Shown here: piece after piece, positions 7,641 to 14,926 of the stretch
Layout of the letters: every line of letters begins with the position of its first letter
Numbering within the stretch: the first letter of the stretch is position 1
Source of the DNA: CAZQFV01 sp964613665
Lineage (GTDB): Bacteria; Chloroflexota; Chloroflexia; DTKN01
Reading direction: 5' to 3'
DNA length: 64,000 nt
NCBI GenBank assembly: GCA_964613665.1
Contig: CAZTIG010000002.1
Span: forward strand, 62,001 to 126,000
The notes under the pieces: model-generated
What the model saw: only the letters and a program-made list of their open reading frames with translations
The model's database searches: none
Told to the model about the DNA's origin: nothing
Translations under genes and position numbers: made by a program

Positions 7641-9500
7641 CTAGCCCTTGTTCGCCGCGATGTAGTCGTCCACGATATGCTCCAGGACATCCAGCGGAAC
7701 GGCCCCGTTGGAGAGGAGCACGTTGTGGAACTCCTTGAAGTCGAAACGTCCGCCCAACTGGTCCTGGGCTTTCTGGCGCAGTTCCAGTATCTTCAGAAAC
7801 CCCACGTCGTAGGCCAGAGCCTGCCCCGGCCACATGGCGTAGCGGGCCACCTCGCTCTCGACGTACTGCCGCTGCATCCCGGTGTTCTCGACCATGAAGT
7901 CGACGGCCTGGCCAAAACTCCACTGTTTGGCGTGGATGCCGGTATCGACCACCAGCCGCGCGGCACGAAAGGCCTCCATCTGCAGCCGGCCCAGGTTGCC
8001 GTAGGGATCGTCGGCGTAGAAGCCCAGATCATGGGCCAGGCGCTCGGCGTAGAGCGCCCAGCCCTCCACGTAGCCGAGGAAATCCGCCCCCTTGCGGAAC
8101 GAGGGCAGGGGCAGCTCCAGGGCCAGAGCGATCTGGTAGTGGTGCCCCGGGACCGTCTCGTGGTAGGTCAGGGAGGGCAGGCGGTAGCGAGGCTGGCTGC
8201 CGCTGACGCGGGCATAGAACATCCCCGGCCGCGATCCGTCCACCGCCGGCCAGCTGTAATAGTCCCCCTCCTGGCCGGCTACGACGATGACCTCGGCCCG
8301 CGGGCGCATGTCGAACACCGCAGCCGTGCGCTCCTCGGCATCCCGGATGTAGCCTTCGAAGACGGCGGCGACCTCACTGCCGCTGACCATGCCGCCGTCC
8401 CGGGCCACGCGGTTGTAGAGCTGGGCCAGGTCCTCGTCTTGGGGATACCCCAGCTGATCGAAGATGGCGCGCATCTCGGCGCGGATGCGCACCAGCTCCT
8501 GCTTCCCCAGCTCGTGGATCTCCTCGGGGGTCATTTCGGTGGTGGTAAAGTGGCGCACCGTGTAGGCATAGTACCCTGCCCCGTCCGACAGTCGCCAGGC
8601 CCCGATGTCGTCGCTGACCACCGTCTGCAGGTGCTGCAGGTAGGACACCAGGGCGGCATAGGCCGGCAGCACGCTGGCCTCGATCTCCTGCCGCGCCGTC
8701 GCCAGCAGGTCCTCCTGCTCCTGGGCGCTCAGCCCTAGGGCCTCCACCTTGGCGGCCAGGCCGGTGTAGTGCGGGGTGCTGCGGGCCGGCCCGCGGGCAA
8801 TCTGCTGCAGCTCGCCCAGGTACCAGGGGATGAGAAAGCCGGGCGGCGTCACACCGGCCTGCTCGCGGCGCTGCAGCCCGGCGATGAGCTGGTCGAACTT
8901 GTCATCGACCTGGGACAGGCAGGTGATATAGTCCTGGACATCCTGCGGGCTGGTGATCGGGAAGTAGTCGAAGAACTCGAGCAGCTGCTTGGGGATGCTG
9001 GTGGTGATCAGGAAGCTCACCGGAAAGTCGTGGTACGCGTACGGGTGCCCGCGCACCCGGTCGTCGAGGTACCACTCGTAGATGTCATAGGAGAGCTGCT
9101 GCCCGGCGGTCAGCTGGGCGCGATCGTAGCTGCGCAGCAGGGCCAGGACGGCAGTCTCGAGCTGCTGGGTCTCGCGCACGTAGGGCTCGGAGATGTCGGT
9201 GAGGCGGTCCTTGCTGGCCCCGTAGTACCCGACCAGGCCGGCCTTGACCACCGCCTCGGGGTCGCGGAGCAGCAGGCGCCGGTACGACGCCTCCAGAAAG
9301 GTGTCGAAATCGAGCCCCGCGAGCCCCGCGGTGAGGGAGGATGGGGCCTCCTGGGTGGGGACCGTGGTGGCACGGGCGGTGGCCGCGGCCGGTGCGGTCG
9401 GCGGCAGCGGCGATGAGCCGGCCGGCTGGGTCGGGCCGCACCCTCCCAGGAGAGCAATGCCGAGCAGCGCGAGGACGACGATCTTGGACAAAGTCTTCAT
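7641..9500 (-). CDS. DUF885 family lipoprotein (putative metallopeptidase)
   Basis: 619 aa. Signal peptide with lipobox LLGGCG (Cys near residue 21), then a Ser/Thr/Ala-rich linker and a DUF885 domain of about 560 aa. The family's metalloprotease-like motif is intact: YHETVPGHHYQIAL, where HExxPGHH resembles HEXXH. Some DUF885 members act as dipeptidases or carboxypeptidases, so a surface peptidase is likely but unproven. I use the ATG at 9500 with GGAGGAG upstream rather than the GTG one codon earlier. First gene of a unit with the MBL lipoprotein. Confidence 0.88.
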   Translation of the reverse strand: MKTLSKIVVLALLGIALLGGCGPTQPAGSSPLPPTAPAAATARATTVPTQEAPSSLTAGLAGLDFDTFLEASYRRLLLRDPEAVVKAGLVGYYGASKDRLTDISEPYVRETQQLETAVLALLRSYDRAQLTAGQQLSYDIYEWYLDDRVRGHPYAYHDFPVSFLITTSIPKQLLEFFDYFPITSPQDVQDYITCLSQVDDKFDQLIAGLQRREQAGVTPPGFLIPWYLGELQQIARGPARSTPHYTGLAAKVEALGLSAQEQEDLLATARQEIEASVLPAYAALVSYLQHLQTVVSDDIGAWRLSDGAGYYAYTVRHFTTTEMTPEEIHELGKQELVRIRAEMRAIFDQLGYPQDEDLAQLYNRVARDGGMVSGSEVAAVFEGYIRDAEERTAAVFDMRPRAEVIVVAGQEGDYYSWPAVDGSRPGMFYARVSGSQPRYRLPSLTYHETVPGHHYQIALALELPLPSFRKGADFLGYVEGWALYAERLAHDLGFYADDPYGNLGRLQMEAFRAARLVVDTGIHAKQWSFGQAVDFMVENTGMQRQYVESEVARYAMWPGQALAYDVGFLKILELRQKAQDQLGGRFDFKEFHNVLLSNGAVPLDVLEHIVDDYIAANKG

Positions 9501-9635
9501 CACTTCTCCTCCCGGATCCGTTCTTTGCCCATGCTAGTCATGATGTGCGCATCTGCCATCGGCGGAATGTATGCTCCGCCCTACACGAAAGGTGGCCCGC
9601 GGATCGATCCGCACCGGCGGAACGCTGGCCGGCCA

Positions 9636-10337
9636 TCAGTACTCGATCAGCTGGGACAGCCCGCGGGCCGAGGCCACGATGTGCCGGGCTTCAAGCGGTG
9701 AGAGCGGCTTGACCTCCAACCGGTTCCGGGCGATGAAATCGCTCATCAGCGCGTGGATCTCCTGGGGGGCCCGCTGCTGCAGCTTCTCGATGCTATCCAC
9801 GCCGATCGCATAGCACAGCCTGGCCCGCACCCCCTTGACGCGCGGGACGCGCGCCAGGTCGGAGAGCTTGACTAGCTCCAGGACCACCTCCTGCGGGATC
9901 CCGGTCCTCTCGGCCAGCACCTGCCGTTGGCGGGGCCTCCTGCCGGCCGCAAGCATGTGCTCCGTGGTGCGGATGCCCTCCGCAGCCAGCCGCTCGACGT
10001 GCTCCGGAGGCACCCCCTGGATCTCCGCCAGGTGCAGGGCTGCCTGGCGGGGCCGGGGCCGGCGCAGCGCCCGCGCGGCCGCGCTCATCTGCGGGCGGCC
10101 GGCGCAGTCGTAGTAGACAGCCACGGCCAGCAGGTAGGTGTCCACACAGCGGACCCGGCCGGAGGCCCATGCGGCAAAGTCCGCCAGGTCCTGGGGGTCG
10201 GCCTGTTCCAGCTCTCTCCCCTGCTTGTGCCCCAGCAGATAGCGCTCGAACTCCTGCACGAGGGCGACGCAGCGCTTCACGGTATTGGGCAGGCGTCCGT
10301 TCGCGGTGAGGTAGGAAGCAAAGCCGATCTCGTCCAT
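9636..10337 (-). CDS. DUF4332 protein with integrase-like N-terminal domain
   Basis: 233 aa. Residues 1-95 look like the alpha-helical SAM-like N-terminal domain of tyrosine recombinases (FASYLTANGRLPNTVKRCV). No catalytic domain follows. Residues 110-210 form a DUF4332-type double helix-hairpin-helix region (IQGVPPEHVERLAAEGIRTT; LARVPRVKGVRARLCYAIGV), a fold that usually contacts DNA non-specifically. A DNA-binding, non-catalytic role is inferred. The start at 10337 has GGAGGG upstream. It is the first example of the composite promoter described at 10404-10461. Confidence 0.75.
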   Translation of the reverse strand: MDEIGFASYLTANGRLPNTVKRCVALVQEFERYLLGHKQGRELEQADPQDLADFAAWASGRVRCVDTYLLAVAVYYDCAGRPQMSAAARALRRPRPRQAALHLAEIQGVPPEHVERLAAEGIRTTEHMLAAGRRPRQRQVLAERTGIPQEVVLELVKLSDLARVPRVKGVRARLCYAIGVDSIEKLQQRAPQEIHALMSDFIARNRLEVKPLSPLEARHIVASARGLSQLIEY

Positions 10338-10403
10338 GGGGCCCTCCGCCACGCAGGCCACAGCGATGATGTTCGTTCCCGGTGCAGCCTTCCACGTGGC
10401 CCT

Positions 10404-10461
10404 ATTGTAGCCGGAGAGGGGCAGGTCAGGAGGTCCCGAACGGGCTATTGGAGGGGCTATT
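10404..10461 (-). promoter_or_regulatory. Composite promoter, copy 1 (DUF4332 gene)
   Basis: Minus-strand order: AATAGCCC (10461-10454), AATAGCCC (10449-10442), four bases, GGGAC (10437-10433), 23 bases, TACAAT (10409-10404). There is no TTGACA-like box at the normal distance. The same arrangement and spacing recur at four other places in the window, so this looks like an activator-dependent promoter. Confidence 0.65.
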
Positions 10462-10500
10462 TGCGCACGGCGCTATCCCAGCCCGCGCCTGCGCGCGAGC

Positions 10501-11235
10501 TCACCAGATCCCCGGCAGCAGCAGGAAGCGCGTGCGCGAAGCGTACTCGGCGTAACCGGGCAGCTCCTGCTGCAGCGTGCGGTCCTCCAGGGCGGCGCGG
10601 ATGACCGTGGTGGCAACAGTCAGGCCAGCCGGCAGAAGGGCCCAGAACGAACCCAGCAGCAGCGGCGTCGCCAGGATGGCCACGGCCCCGCCTGCATAGC
10701 CGGGGTGGCGCACGAAGCGGTAGGGTCCCGAGCTGATCACCGCATGTCCACGGTCCTTCTGGATGCGCACGACGGAGGAGAAGAAGCGGTTCACCACCAT
10801 AGCCCACGTGCTCACCAGGTAGCCCAGCAGGACGCCCCCCAGCCCGGCCAGCTGCAGGGCCAGCCCCATCCGCGGCCCAGGGCTGAAGCGCTCCTCCAGG
10901 CCGGCCACCAGCCAGACAAGCAGGGGGATGACCAGGCCGAGCAGCAGGAGCACCTGGTCCCACTTCCTGGCATCCTCCCGCCCCAGCCCGCCGGCACGCT
11001 CGGCGGCCAGGTCGGGATGGCGGCGGATCATCAGGGCCCGGCTTACCAGGGTGCCCAACACGGCCAGCCCGCCGCAGCTCCACCCCGCCCACCAGTCCCA
11101 TTTCCCGGCCGCCACGACCGGGAGCAGCAGCAGCAGGGCCAGGAGCAGCAGCGAGCGCACGACCACCCTCGGGGTGGCTACCTCTCGCCAGCCCTTTCGT
11201 TGTGCAGTCGGCTCGTTCGTCCCCTTGTCGTCCAT
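10501..11235 (-). CDS. Isoprenylcysteine methyltransferase-like membrane protein
   Basis: 244 aa integral membrane protein with about five hydrophobic segments. The C-terminal half carries the ICMT/PEMT-like SAM signature: GPYRFVRHPGYAGG, followed by EDRTLQQELPGYAEYASRTRF, typical of bacterial 'methyltransferase family' proteins related to isoprenylcysteine carboxyl methyltransferase and NnrU. Substrate unknown in bacteria. The ATG at 11235 follows AGGAGG by 5 nt. It lies 45 bp downstream of the amide hydrolase gene, likely one transcript. Confidence 0.82.
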   Translation of the reverse strand: MDDKGTNEPTAQRKGWREVATPRVVVRSLLLLALLLLLPVVAAGKWDWWAGWSCGGLAVLGTLVSRALMIRRHPDLAAERAGGLGREDARKWDQVLLLLGLVIPLLVWLVAGLEERFSPGPRMGLALQLAGLGGVLLGYLVSTWAMVVNRFFSSVVRIQKDRGHAVISSGPYRFVRHPGYAGGAVAILATPLLLGSFWALLPAGLTVATTVIRAALEDRTLQQELPGYAEYASRTRFLLLPGIW

Positions 11236-11280
11236 TGTCACCTCCTGCGGGAAAGCGGTGGGGCGCAGAACGCTGCGCCC

Positions 11281-12414
11281 CTACCGGGGCTCGGCGCGCC
11301 AGTCGCCAGGGAACGTGTGCGCGGCACCGTACTGCCTGCCCATGCTCACGCTCACCTCACCGTTGCTCATGGCATAGACGACCGACCACTGCGTGCCATC
11401 CTGCGCGACCTCGGCCAGCAGGTCCATGGCCTCGGCCACGGTCAGTCGCCCCGCCGTTTCCTCCAGGCGCTGGCTGATGCGGTCGTAGCGCCGGCACTGC
11501 CCCTGGGGGGCCGCGCCGGCCGGGGCCAGCAGGAAGTTGGTGGCGACGTGCCATGGCTGCTCGCCAGGCAGCACGACCATCCGGCCCTGGTAGAACTCGA
11601 CCACGACAGCGCGCCCCGACGCGTCGGCGATCAGGTAGTGGATGGGAGGCCCGCCACCCCAGTCGATGTTGTACTGCCCCAAGATCGCCACCGCCTGGTC
11701 GACGTCGCCGGCGTGATCCAGGATGCGGCGGATCACCTGCAGGGAGTCGATGGTCTCCTTGTCCGGGCTGGTGGGCATGGGCTGCTCCGGCACGGCGGCC
11801 ATGCCGACAGCCAGGCCGGCCTCGTTCATGCCGTCAAAGGGGATCAGCGGCGCATAGAGCAGCGCCGCGCGCTCCGCCAGCGCCAGGTCGAGGAGCTGGC
11901 CGGCCGCTCCCCCGTAGAACCCCAGATAGGCGATGTCCACTATCGAGACAGAGGCGTACCCATCCGGGGGATCGGCAAAGAGGAGCAGCGCCGGGCTATG
12001 CTCCCAGTCAAAGTTGCGGCCATAGTGCATGGCCTCGGGATTCCCCAGCGCCGCAAAGAGGGAACAGGCCCAGGGGGACACGGCCGGCCCGGACACCGCC
12101 GCGGGCGCAGGAGGAAGCTGATCGTACCCGCCCACGTAGCGCATCGTGTAGAGCGGGTAGTCGTCCACCTTGACCAGACTGCCGAGCGTGGCAATCTGCT
12201 CGGCCGTCAGGCCCGCACCGCCGTCGACCGTCGGCGCCGGGGTGGGCGGGAGTGCCGGGGATGGCGCCGCAGTCGCCGTGCGATGCAGCGCGGCGGGTAC
12301 GGCCGGTCCGGGCCCGCAGCCGGCCGCCAGGGTCAACAGCAGGACCAGGCCGAGGTACCGGCGTGCCGGCCGCAGCCAGCTTCCCGGGAACCGCTCTCTG
12401 CTTGGGCCGCTCAT
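11281..12414 (-). CDS. Linear amide C-N hydrolase lipoprotein (choloylglycine hydrolase/penicillin acylase-like)
   Basis: 377 aa. Signal peptide with lipobox LAAGC (Cys33), a low-complexity Pro/Ala/Thr linker to about residue 65, then an Ntn-hydrolase-like domain. The putative nucleophile is Cys117 in SPWACSLFAALG, followed by the family motif HYGRNFDWEH. A later conserved stretch is FDGMNEAGLAVGMA, as in linear amide hydrolases that cleave bile-salt, penicillin V or N-acyl-lactone amides. An Ntn enzyme normally needs the Cys freed at a new N-terminus, so processing after residue 116 is implied, which would detach the lipid anchor. The start has AGGAGG upstream. Driven by composite promoter copy 4. 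Confidence 0.85.
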   Translation of the reverse strand: MSGPSRERFPGSWLRPARRYLGLVLLLTLAAGCGPGPAVPAALHRTATAAPSPALPPTPAPTVDGGAGLTAEQIATLGSLVKVDDYPLYTMRYVGGYDQLPPAPAAVSGPAVSPWACSLFAALGNPEAMHYGRNFDWEHSPALLLFADPPDGYASVSIVDIAYLGFYGGAAGQLLDLALAERAALLYAPLIPFDGMNEAGLAVGMAAVPEQPMPTSPDKETIDSLQVIRRILDHAGDVDQAVAILGQYNIDWGGGPPIHYLIADASGRAVVVEFYQGRMVVLPGEQPWHVATNFLLAPAGAAPQGQCRRYDRISQRLEETAGRLTVAEAMDLLAEVAQDGTQWSVVYAMSNGEVSVSMGRQYGAAHTFPGDWRAEPR

Positions 12415-12453
12415 GGATATCCTCCTGTGATCGTGATACGCTTCATCGGACCC

Positions 12454-12510
12454 ATGATAGCAGACGGCGGTGGATCCGTCATCTCCCGGCAGGGGCAGTA
12501 CCGGGCTATC
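12454..12510 (-). promoter_or_regulatory. Composite promoter, copy 4 (amide hydrolase gene)
   Basis: Minus strand: GATAGCCC (12510-12503), a degenerate ACTGCCCC (12499-12492) 11 bp away, four bases, GGGAG (12487-12483), 23 bases, TATCAT (12459-12454). Repeat positions and the 23-base gap are identical to copies 1-3. A weak 17-bp-spaced ATGACG box also exists (12482-12477). Confidence 0.55.
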
Positions 12511-12571
12511 CGTGCCGGGCTGGCCGGCCCCTGGCGGGCATCGGCCGATCCGGTGATGCTGCTGCAGACGA

Positions 12572-13474
12572 TCAGGAGCGGTTCGCCGCGGGCTTGCGCG
12601 CGGTGACCCGGATGCTGGCGACCTTGCGGTCGAGATCGGCGACGGAGACGCCCTCGGTCTGCAGCGCGGCGCGCTCCTGCGCAAACTCGGGAGCACTGCC
12701 GAACCGCGCATAGTCACGCGAGGCCACCTCCACCGCGGTGAAGCCGGCCGCGCGCATCTTGTCCAGGTACACGGACTCGTCCAGGGCTCCGGCAAGGCAG
12801 CCGGCCCAGGCGTCCAGGCGGCTGCGGATGGCCGCGGGCAGCTCTCCGTCGATGACAATGTCGGAGATGCTCATCCTCCCGCCCGGCCGTAGCACGCGGA
12901 AGGCCTCGGCGAAGACGGCGTCCTTGTCAGGCGAGAGGTTGATGACGCAGTTGGAGACGATCACGTCCACCGCCCCATCGGGCAGGGGCATGTCCTCCAT
13001 CTCGCCGTAGCGGAACTCGACGTTGCGCACGCCCATCTTCTTGGCGTTGCTCTGGGCCAGCCGGATCATGTCCGTGGTCATGTCCAGCCCGATCACCCGC
13101 CCCGTCGGACCGACCTTCTGGGCGGCCAGGAAGCAGTCGATCCCCCCACCGGCCCCCAGGTCGAGCACGACCTCGCCCGGCTGGAGCTCGGCGATAGCCG
13201 TCGGGTTGCCGCAGCCAGCGACGGTCCCGGTGACGCTGTCCGGCAGGCCGGCCAACTCCGCGGACGAGTAGAGCCGCACGGCCGGGCTGCTGCGCTCGTC
13301 CGCTTCCCCGGCCGGCGCGCTGCTGCAGCACGACTGCCCGGCCTTGGCCTCTGCGGATTCGTGCAGACCGCAGCAGCGCGCCGGCGCTGCGTCCCCGACA
13401 TAGCGGCGGGCGAGCTGGCCATAGGTCTGCCGTACCGCCTCCTTGATCTTTTCCTTGCTAGCGCTGTCGTTCAT
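12572..13474 (-). CDS. arsM: Arsenite methyltransferase
   Basis: 300 aa SAM-dependent enzyme converting As(III) to methylated arsenicals. SAM motif VVLDLGAGGGIDCFLAA; ArsM-typical RLYSSAELAGLP and SNCVINLSPDKDAV. Conserved Cys in VAGCGNPTA and in SNCVIN, and DAWAGCLAGAL supplies the third thiol of the As(III) site. The N-terminal region has extra Cys pairs (CC near residues 43-44 and 58-59). Start at 13474 with a strong AAAGGAGGAG. Directly downstream of arsR (64 bp), as in many arsenic operons; no arsenite efflux gene is present. Confidence 0.93.
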   Translation of the reverse strand: MNDSASKEKIKEAVRQTYGQLARRYVGDAAPARCCGLHESAEAKAGQSCCSSAPAGEADERSSPAVRLYSSAELAGLPDSVTGTVAGCGNPTAIAELQPGEVVLDLGAGGGIDCFLAAQKVGPTGRVIGLDMTTDMIRLAQSNAKKMGVRNVEFRYGEMEDMPLPDGAVDVIVSNCVINLSPDKDAVFAEAFRVLRPGGRMSISDIVIDGELPAAIRSRLDAWAGCLAGALDESVYLDKMRAAGFTAVEVASRDYARFGSAPEFAQERAALQTEGVSVADLDRKVASIRVTARKPAANRS

Positions 13475-13490
13475 CTCGGCTCCTCCTTTG

Positions 13491-13514
13491 ATATACAAAT
13501 CCAAATACGTCTAT
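13491..13514 (-). promoter_or_regulatory. Second ArsR operator-like sequence between arsR and arsM
   Basis: The minus-strand reading starts ATAGACGTATTTGG and resembles the palindrome at the arsR promoter (ATAGACGCATTCAAGG). Only the left half is well conserved. It lies just upstream of the arsM ribosome site. Confidence 0.35.
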
Positions 13515-13538
13515 GGGTACGCCCAAAAGAGAGAGCGA

Positions 13539-13823
13539 CTACACCTCGCACGTGTCGCTCTCGAACTTGGCCACCAGCCGGCCGCAACACTCGGCCATGT
13601 TGCGGCGATTGATCGCGTAGTAGACCTGCTTGCCCTCTTTGCGGTTGGTGACCAGCCCGAACTGCTTGAGCACGTTCAGGTGGTGGGAGATGGTTGGCTG
13701 GGACATTCGGAAGGCTTCGACGATGTCGCTGACGCACATCTCCCGCTCCAGCAGCATCTCCAGGATCTTCTGCCGGGTCTCGTCGCCCAGAGCCTTGCAG
13801 AACTCGACGCAATCGATGTCCAT
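13539..13823 (-). CDS. arsR: ArsR/SmtB-family repressor
   Basis: 94 aa winged-helix metalloregulator. It contains CKALGDETRQKILEMLLERE, the recognition helix MSQPTISHHLNVLKQFGLV and wing RKEGKQVYYAIN. Cysteines near the N-terminus (Cys5, Cys9), in helix alpha3 (EMCVSD, where classic ArsR has two Cys in ELCVCDL) and at the C-terminus (AECCGRL) could make an alternative As(III) trithiolate site. It probably represses itself and arsM; a palindrome sits at its transcription start. Start at 13823 with AGGGGTGAG upstream. Confidence 0.92.
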   Translation of the reverse strand: MDIDCVEFCKALGDETRQKILEMLLEREMCVSDIVEAFRMSQPTISHHLNVLKQFGLVTNRKEGKQVYYAINRRNMAECCGRLVAKFESDTCEV

Positions 13824-13839
13824 CGCTCACCCCTGATAC

Positions 13840-13892
13840 ATAGACATCCTTGAATGCGTCTATCTTATACCACGGCAGCAGCCCTTTGTCAA
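13840..13892 (-). promoter_or_regulatory. arsR-arsM promoter and operator
   Basis: TTGACA (13892-13887), 17 bp, TATAAG (13869-13864) on the minus strand. A palindrome with arms ATAGAC (13863-13858) and GTCTAT (13845-13840) covers the expected transcription start, the right place for ArsR repression. Confidence 0.7.
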
Positions 13893-13906
13893 GCCCGGGG
13901 TACGGC

Positions 13907-14172
13907 TCATTCCCTTCCGAGGAGCGCCCGCGCGTAACGCCGGATGGAGAACGGCTGCCCGAAGAGCAGCGTCTGGGCCTGGAACAGCGCCGCCACGGAG
14001 CGCATGATCCGGTAGACCGTGAGCACCATACACGGATGGTGGTCGTCTTGCCGGCCCCATTCGGGCCGAGCAGGCCGAAGATCGCCCCGTGCTGCACCGT
14101 GAAGGAAACGTCGGCGACGGCCTGCACCTGTCCGAACGACTTCGCAATGTGCGAGAGCTCTACCGGGTACAC
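13907..14172 (-). pseudogene. ABC transporter collapsed by deletion: ATPase start joined to permease end
   Basis: From 14172 the frame reads as an ABC-2 type ATPase N-terminus (VELSHIAKSFGQVQAVAD; Walker A LLGPNGAGKTTTIR). Immediately after the Walker A, at about 14030, homology stops. In the next frame the sequence becomes the C-terminal end of a membrane permease of the same exporter type (YRIMRSVAALFQAQTLLFGQ ... RALLGRE), stopping at 13907. The Walker B, signature motif and almost all of the permease are missing. A single deletion of roughly 2 kb or more is inferred. Assembly collapse between paralogous copies is the main alternative. Confidence 0.8.
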
Positions 14173-14175
14173 TCC

Positions 14176-14433
14176 TCACCTCCTTCCAGCGACCTGTTTG
14201 CCCTGGTCTTCCAGGCGCTCGACCGCAAGCAGGGGCAGCCCCAGGTCCCGTATCTTGTTCAGCAGGCCGTGCAGCGCCGGCTGGTCGACGACCGGCCCGA
14301 TCATGAGGGTCTCGCCGTTGGCCTGCTGCACGATTGTGAACCCATCGAACCAATCGGACCACTTGCAGTCCAGTGCCCCCTTCACCCGGATACGATAGAT
14401 GCCCTCCTGGTCCAGTTTGCGCCCGCCGGCCAT
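14176..14433 (-). CDS. Small conserved protein next to the ABC remnant
   Basis: 85 aa, starting MAGGRKLDQEGIYRIRVKGA, with CKWSDWFDGFTIVQQANGET and VVDQPALHGLLNKIRDLGLP. Soluble, alpha/beta in appearance. I recognise the pattern as a hypothetical that accompanies ABC exporters in related bacteria, but no function is known. The stop is 3 bp before the ABC ATPase start, so they were one operon. Start at 14433 has AGGAGG. Composite promoter copy 2 lies upstream. Confidence 0.75.
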   Translation of the reverse strand: MAGGRKLDQEGIYRIRVKGALDCKWSDWFDGFTIVQQANGETLMIGPVVDQPALHGLLNKIRDLGLPLLAVERLEDQGKQVAGRR

Positions 14434-14577
14434 CACCCATGCCTCCTGCCGCCAACTTGATCCGTACCCCTGGCCCGTTTCTGTCACCCCTCGCGTCGAC
14501 TGCAACCCCGGGCCAGGCAGCGGCCCCCAACTTGCCGATCCGCCATTTCGCCCGGCCGCCCACCTACGGTGGCCTCC

Positions 14578-14636
14578 ATTGTACATTTCACTCCGGGCCG
14601 AATCCTGTCCCGTAGGGGCTATTCGTGGGCTATTCG
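14578..14636 (-). promoter_or_regulatory. Composite promoter, copy 2 (small gene/ABC operon)
   Basis: Minus strand: CGAATAGCCC (14636-14627), CGAATAGCCC (14625-14616), four bases, GGGAC (14611-14607), 23 bases, TACAAT (14583-14578). Repeats are identical over 10 bp and 11 bp apart, one helical turn. No -35-like box at normal spacing. Confidence 0.65.
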
Positions 14637-14654
14637 CCGGTTGCCTTGCTGAGT

Positions 14655-14756
14655 GGCCAAACCACGAAGGCACCCGCCGGCCCAGCGGGTGCCTTCGAGC
14701 CCTAAGGAGGAAAGCCTGTCGGGAGCGCGCTGGCGCCCTCCCGCGGTGCTGTCTCT
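14655..14756 (-). ncRNA. Candidate small RNA with anti-Shine-Dalgarno loop
   Basis: Predicted transcript of about 100 nt from composite promoter copy 3. It begins with a GC hairpin (CGGGAG...CTCCCG arms, 14742-14719). A single-stranded CTTTCCTCCTTAGGG (14715-14701) follows, and then a perfect 12-bp hairpin (arms GAAGGCACCCGC/GCGGGTGCCTTC, 14696-14666) with a weak GTGGTTT tail. The unpaired C/U-rich stretch is complementary to AAGGAGGAAAG-type ribosome sites, as in known C-rich-loop sRNAs. No ORF with a ribosome site lies inside. Function and even transcription are inferred. Confidence 0.4.
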
Positions 14757-14762
14757 GACACG

Positions 14763-14819
14763 ATGATACCAGACCACGGCCCGCGTGGAACGTCCCCAAA
14801 GGGCTATTGCCGGGCTATC
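14763..14819 (-). promoter_or_regulatory. Composite promoter, copy 3 (candidate sRNA)
   Basis: Minus strand: GATAGCCC (14819-14812), AATAGCCC (14808-14801), four bases, GGGAC (14796-14792), 23 bases, TATCAT (14768-14763). A third related half (GGGCGATCC, plus strand, 14824-14832) abuts the LuxR gene's -35 box, so the same cluster may act on both directions. Confidence 0.6.
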
Positions 14820-14834
14820 CGCTGGGCGATCCAG

Positions 14835-14863
14835 TTGAGGGCCGGTCAAAAGTGTGGTAGGAT
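14835..14863 (+). promoter_or_regulatory. Promoter of the MalT-like LuxR gene
   Basis: TTGAGG (14835-14840), 17 bp, TAGGAT (14858-14863). The GGGCTAT repeats end immediately upstream of the -35, suggesting autoregulation. Confidence 0.55.
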
Positions 14864-14926
14864 GGCCCTGTCTGCAGCCTCGCGCTCTCTGCTTAGCCAG
14901 GGAGCTGGCCCGAGGGGACGATTGCC

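Noticed and set aside
14600..14870. Riboswitch or T-box leader for the LuxR gene
   Set aside because: The hairpins do not contain a T-box, cobalamin, SAM or c-di-GMP riboswitch signature I know. The strongest structure reads better as a minus-strand RNA.
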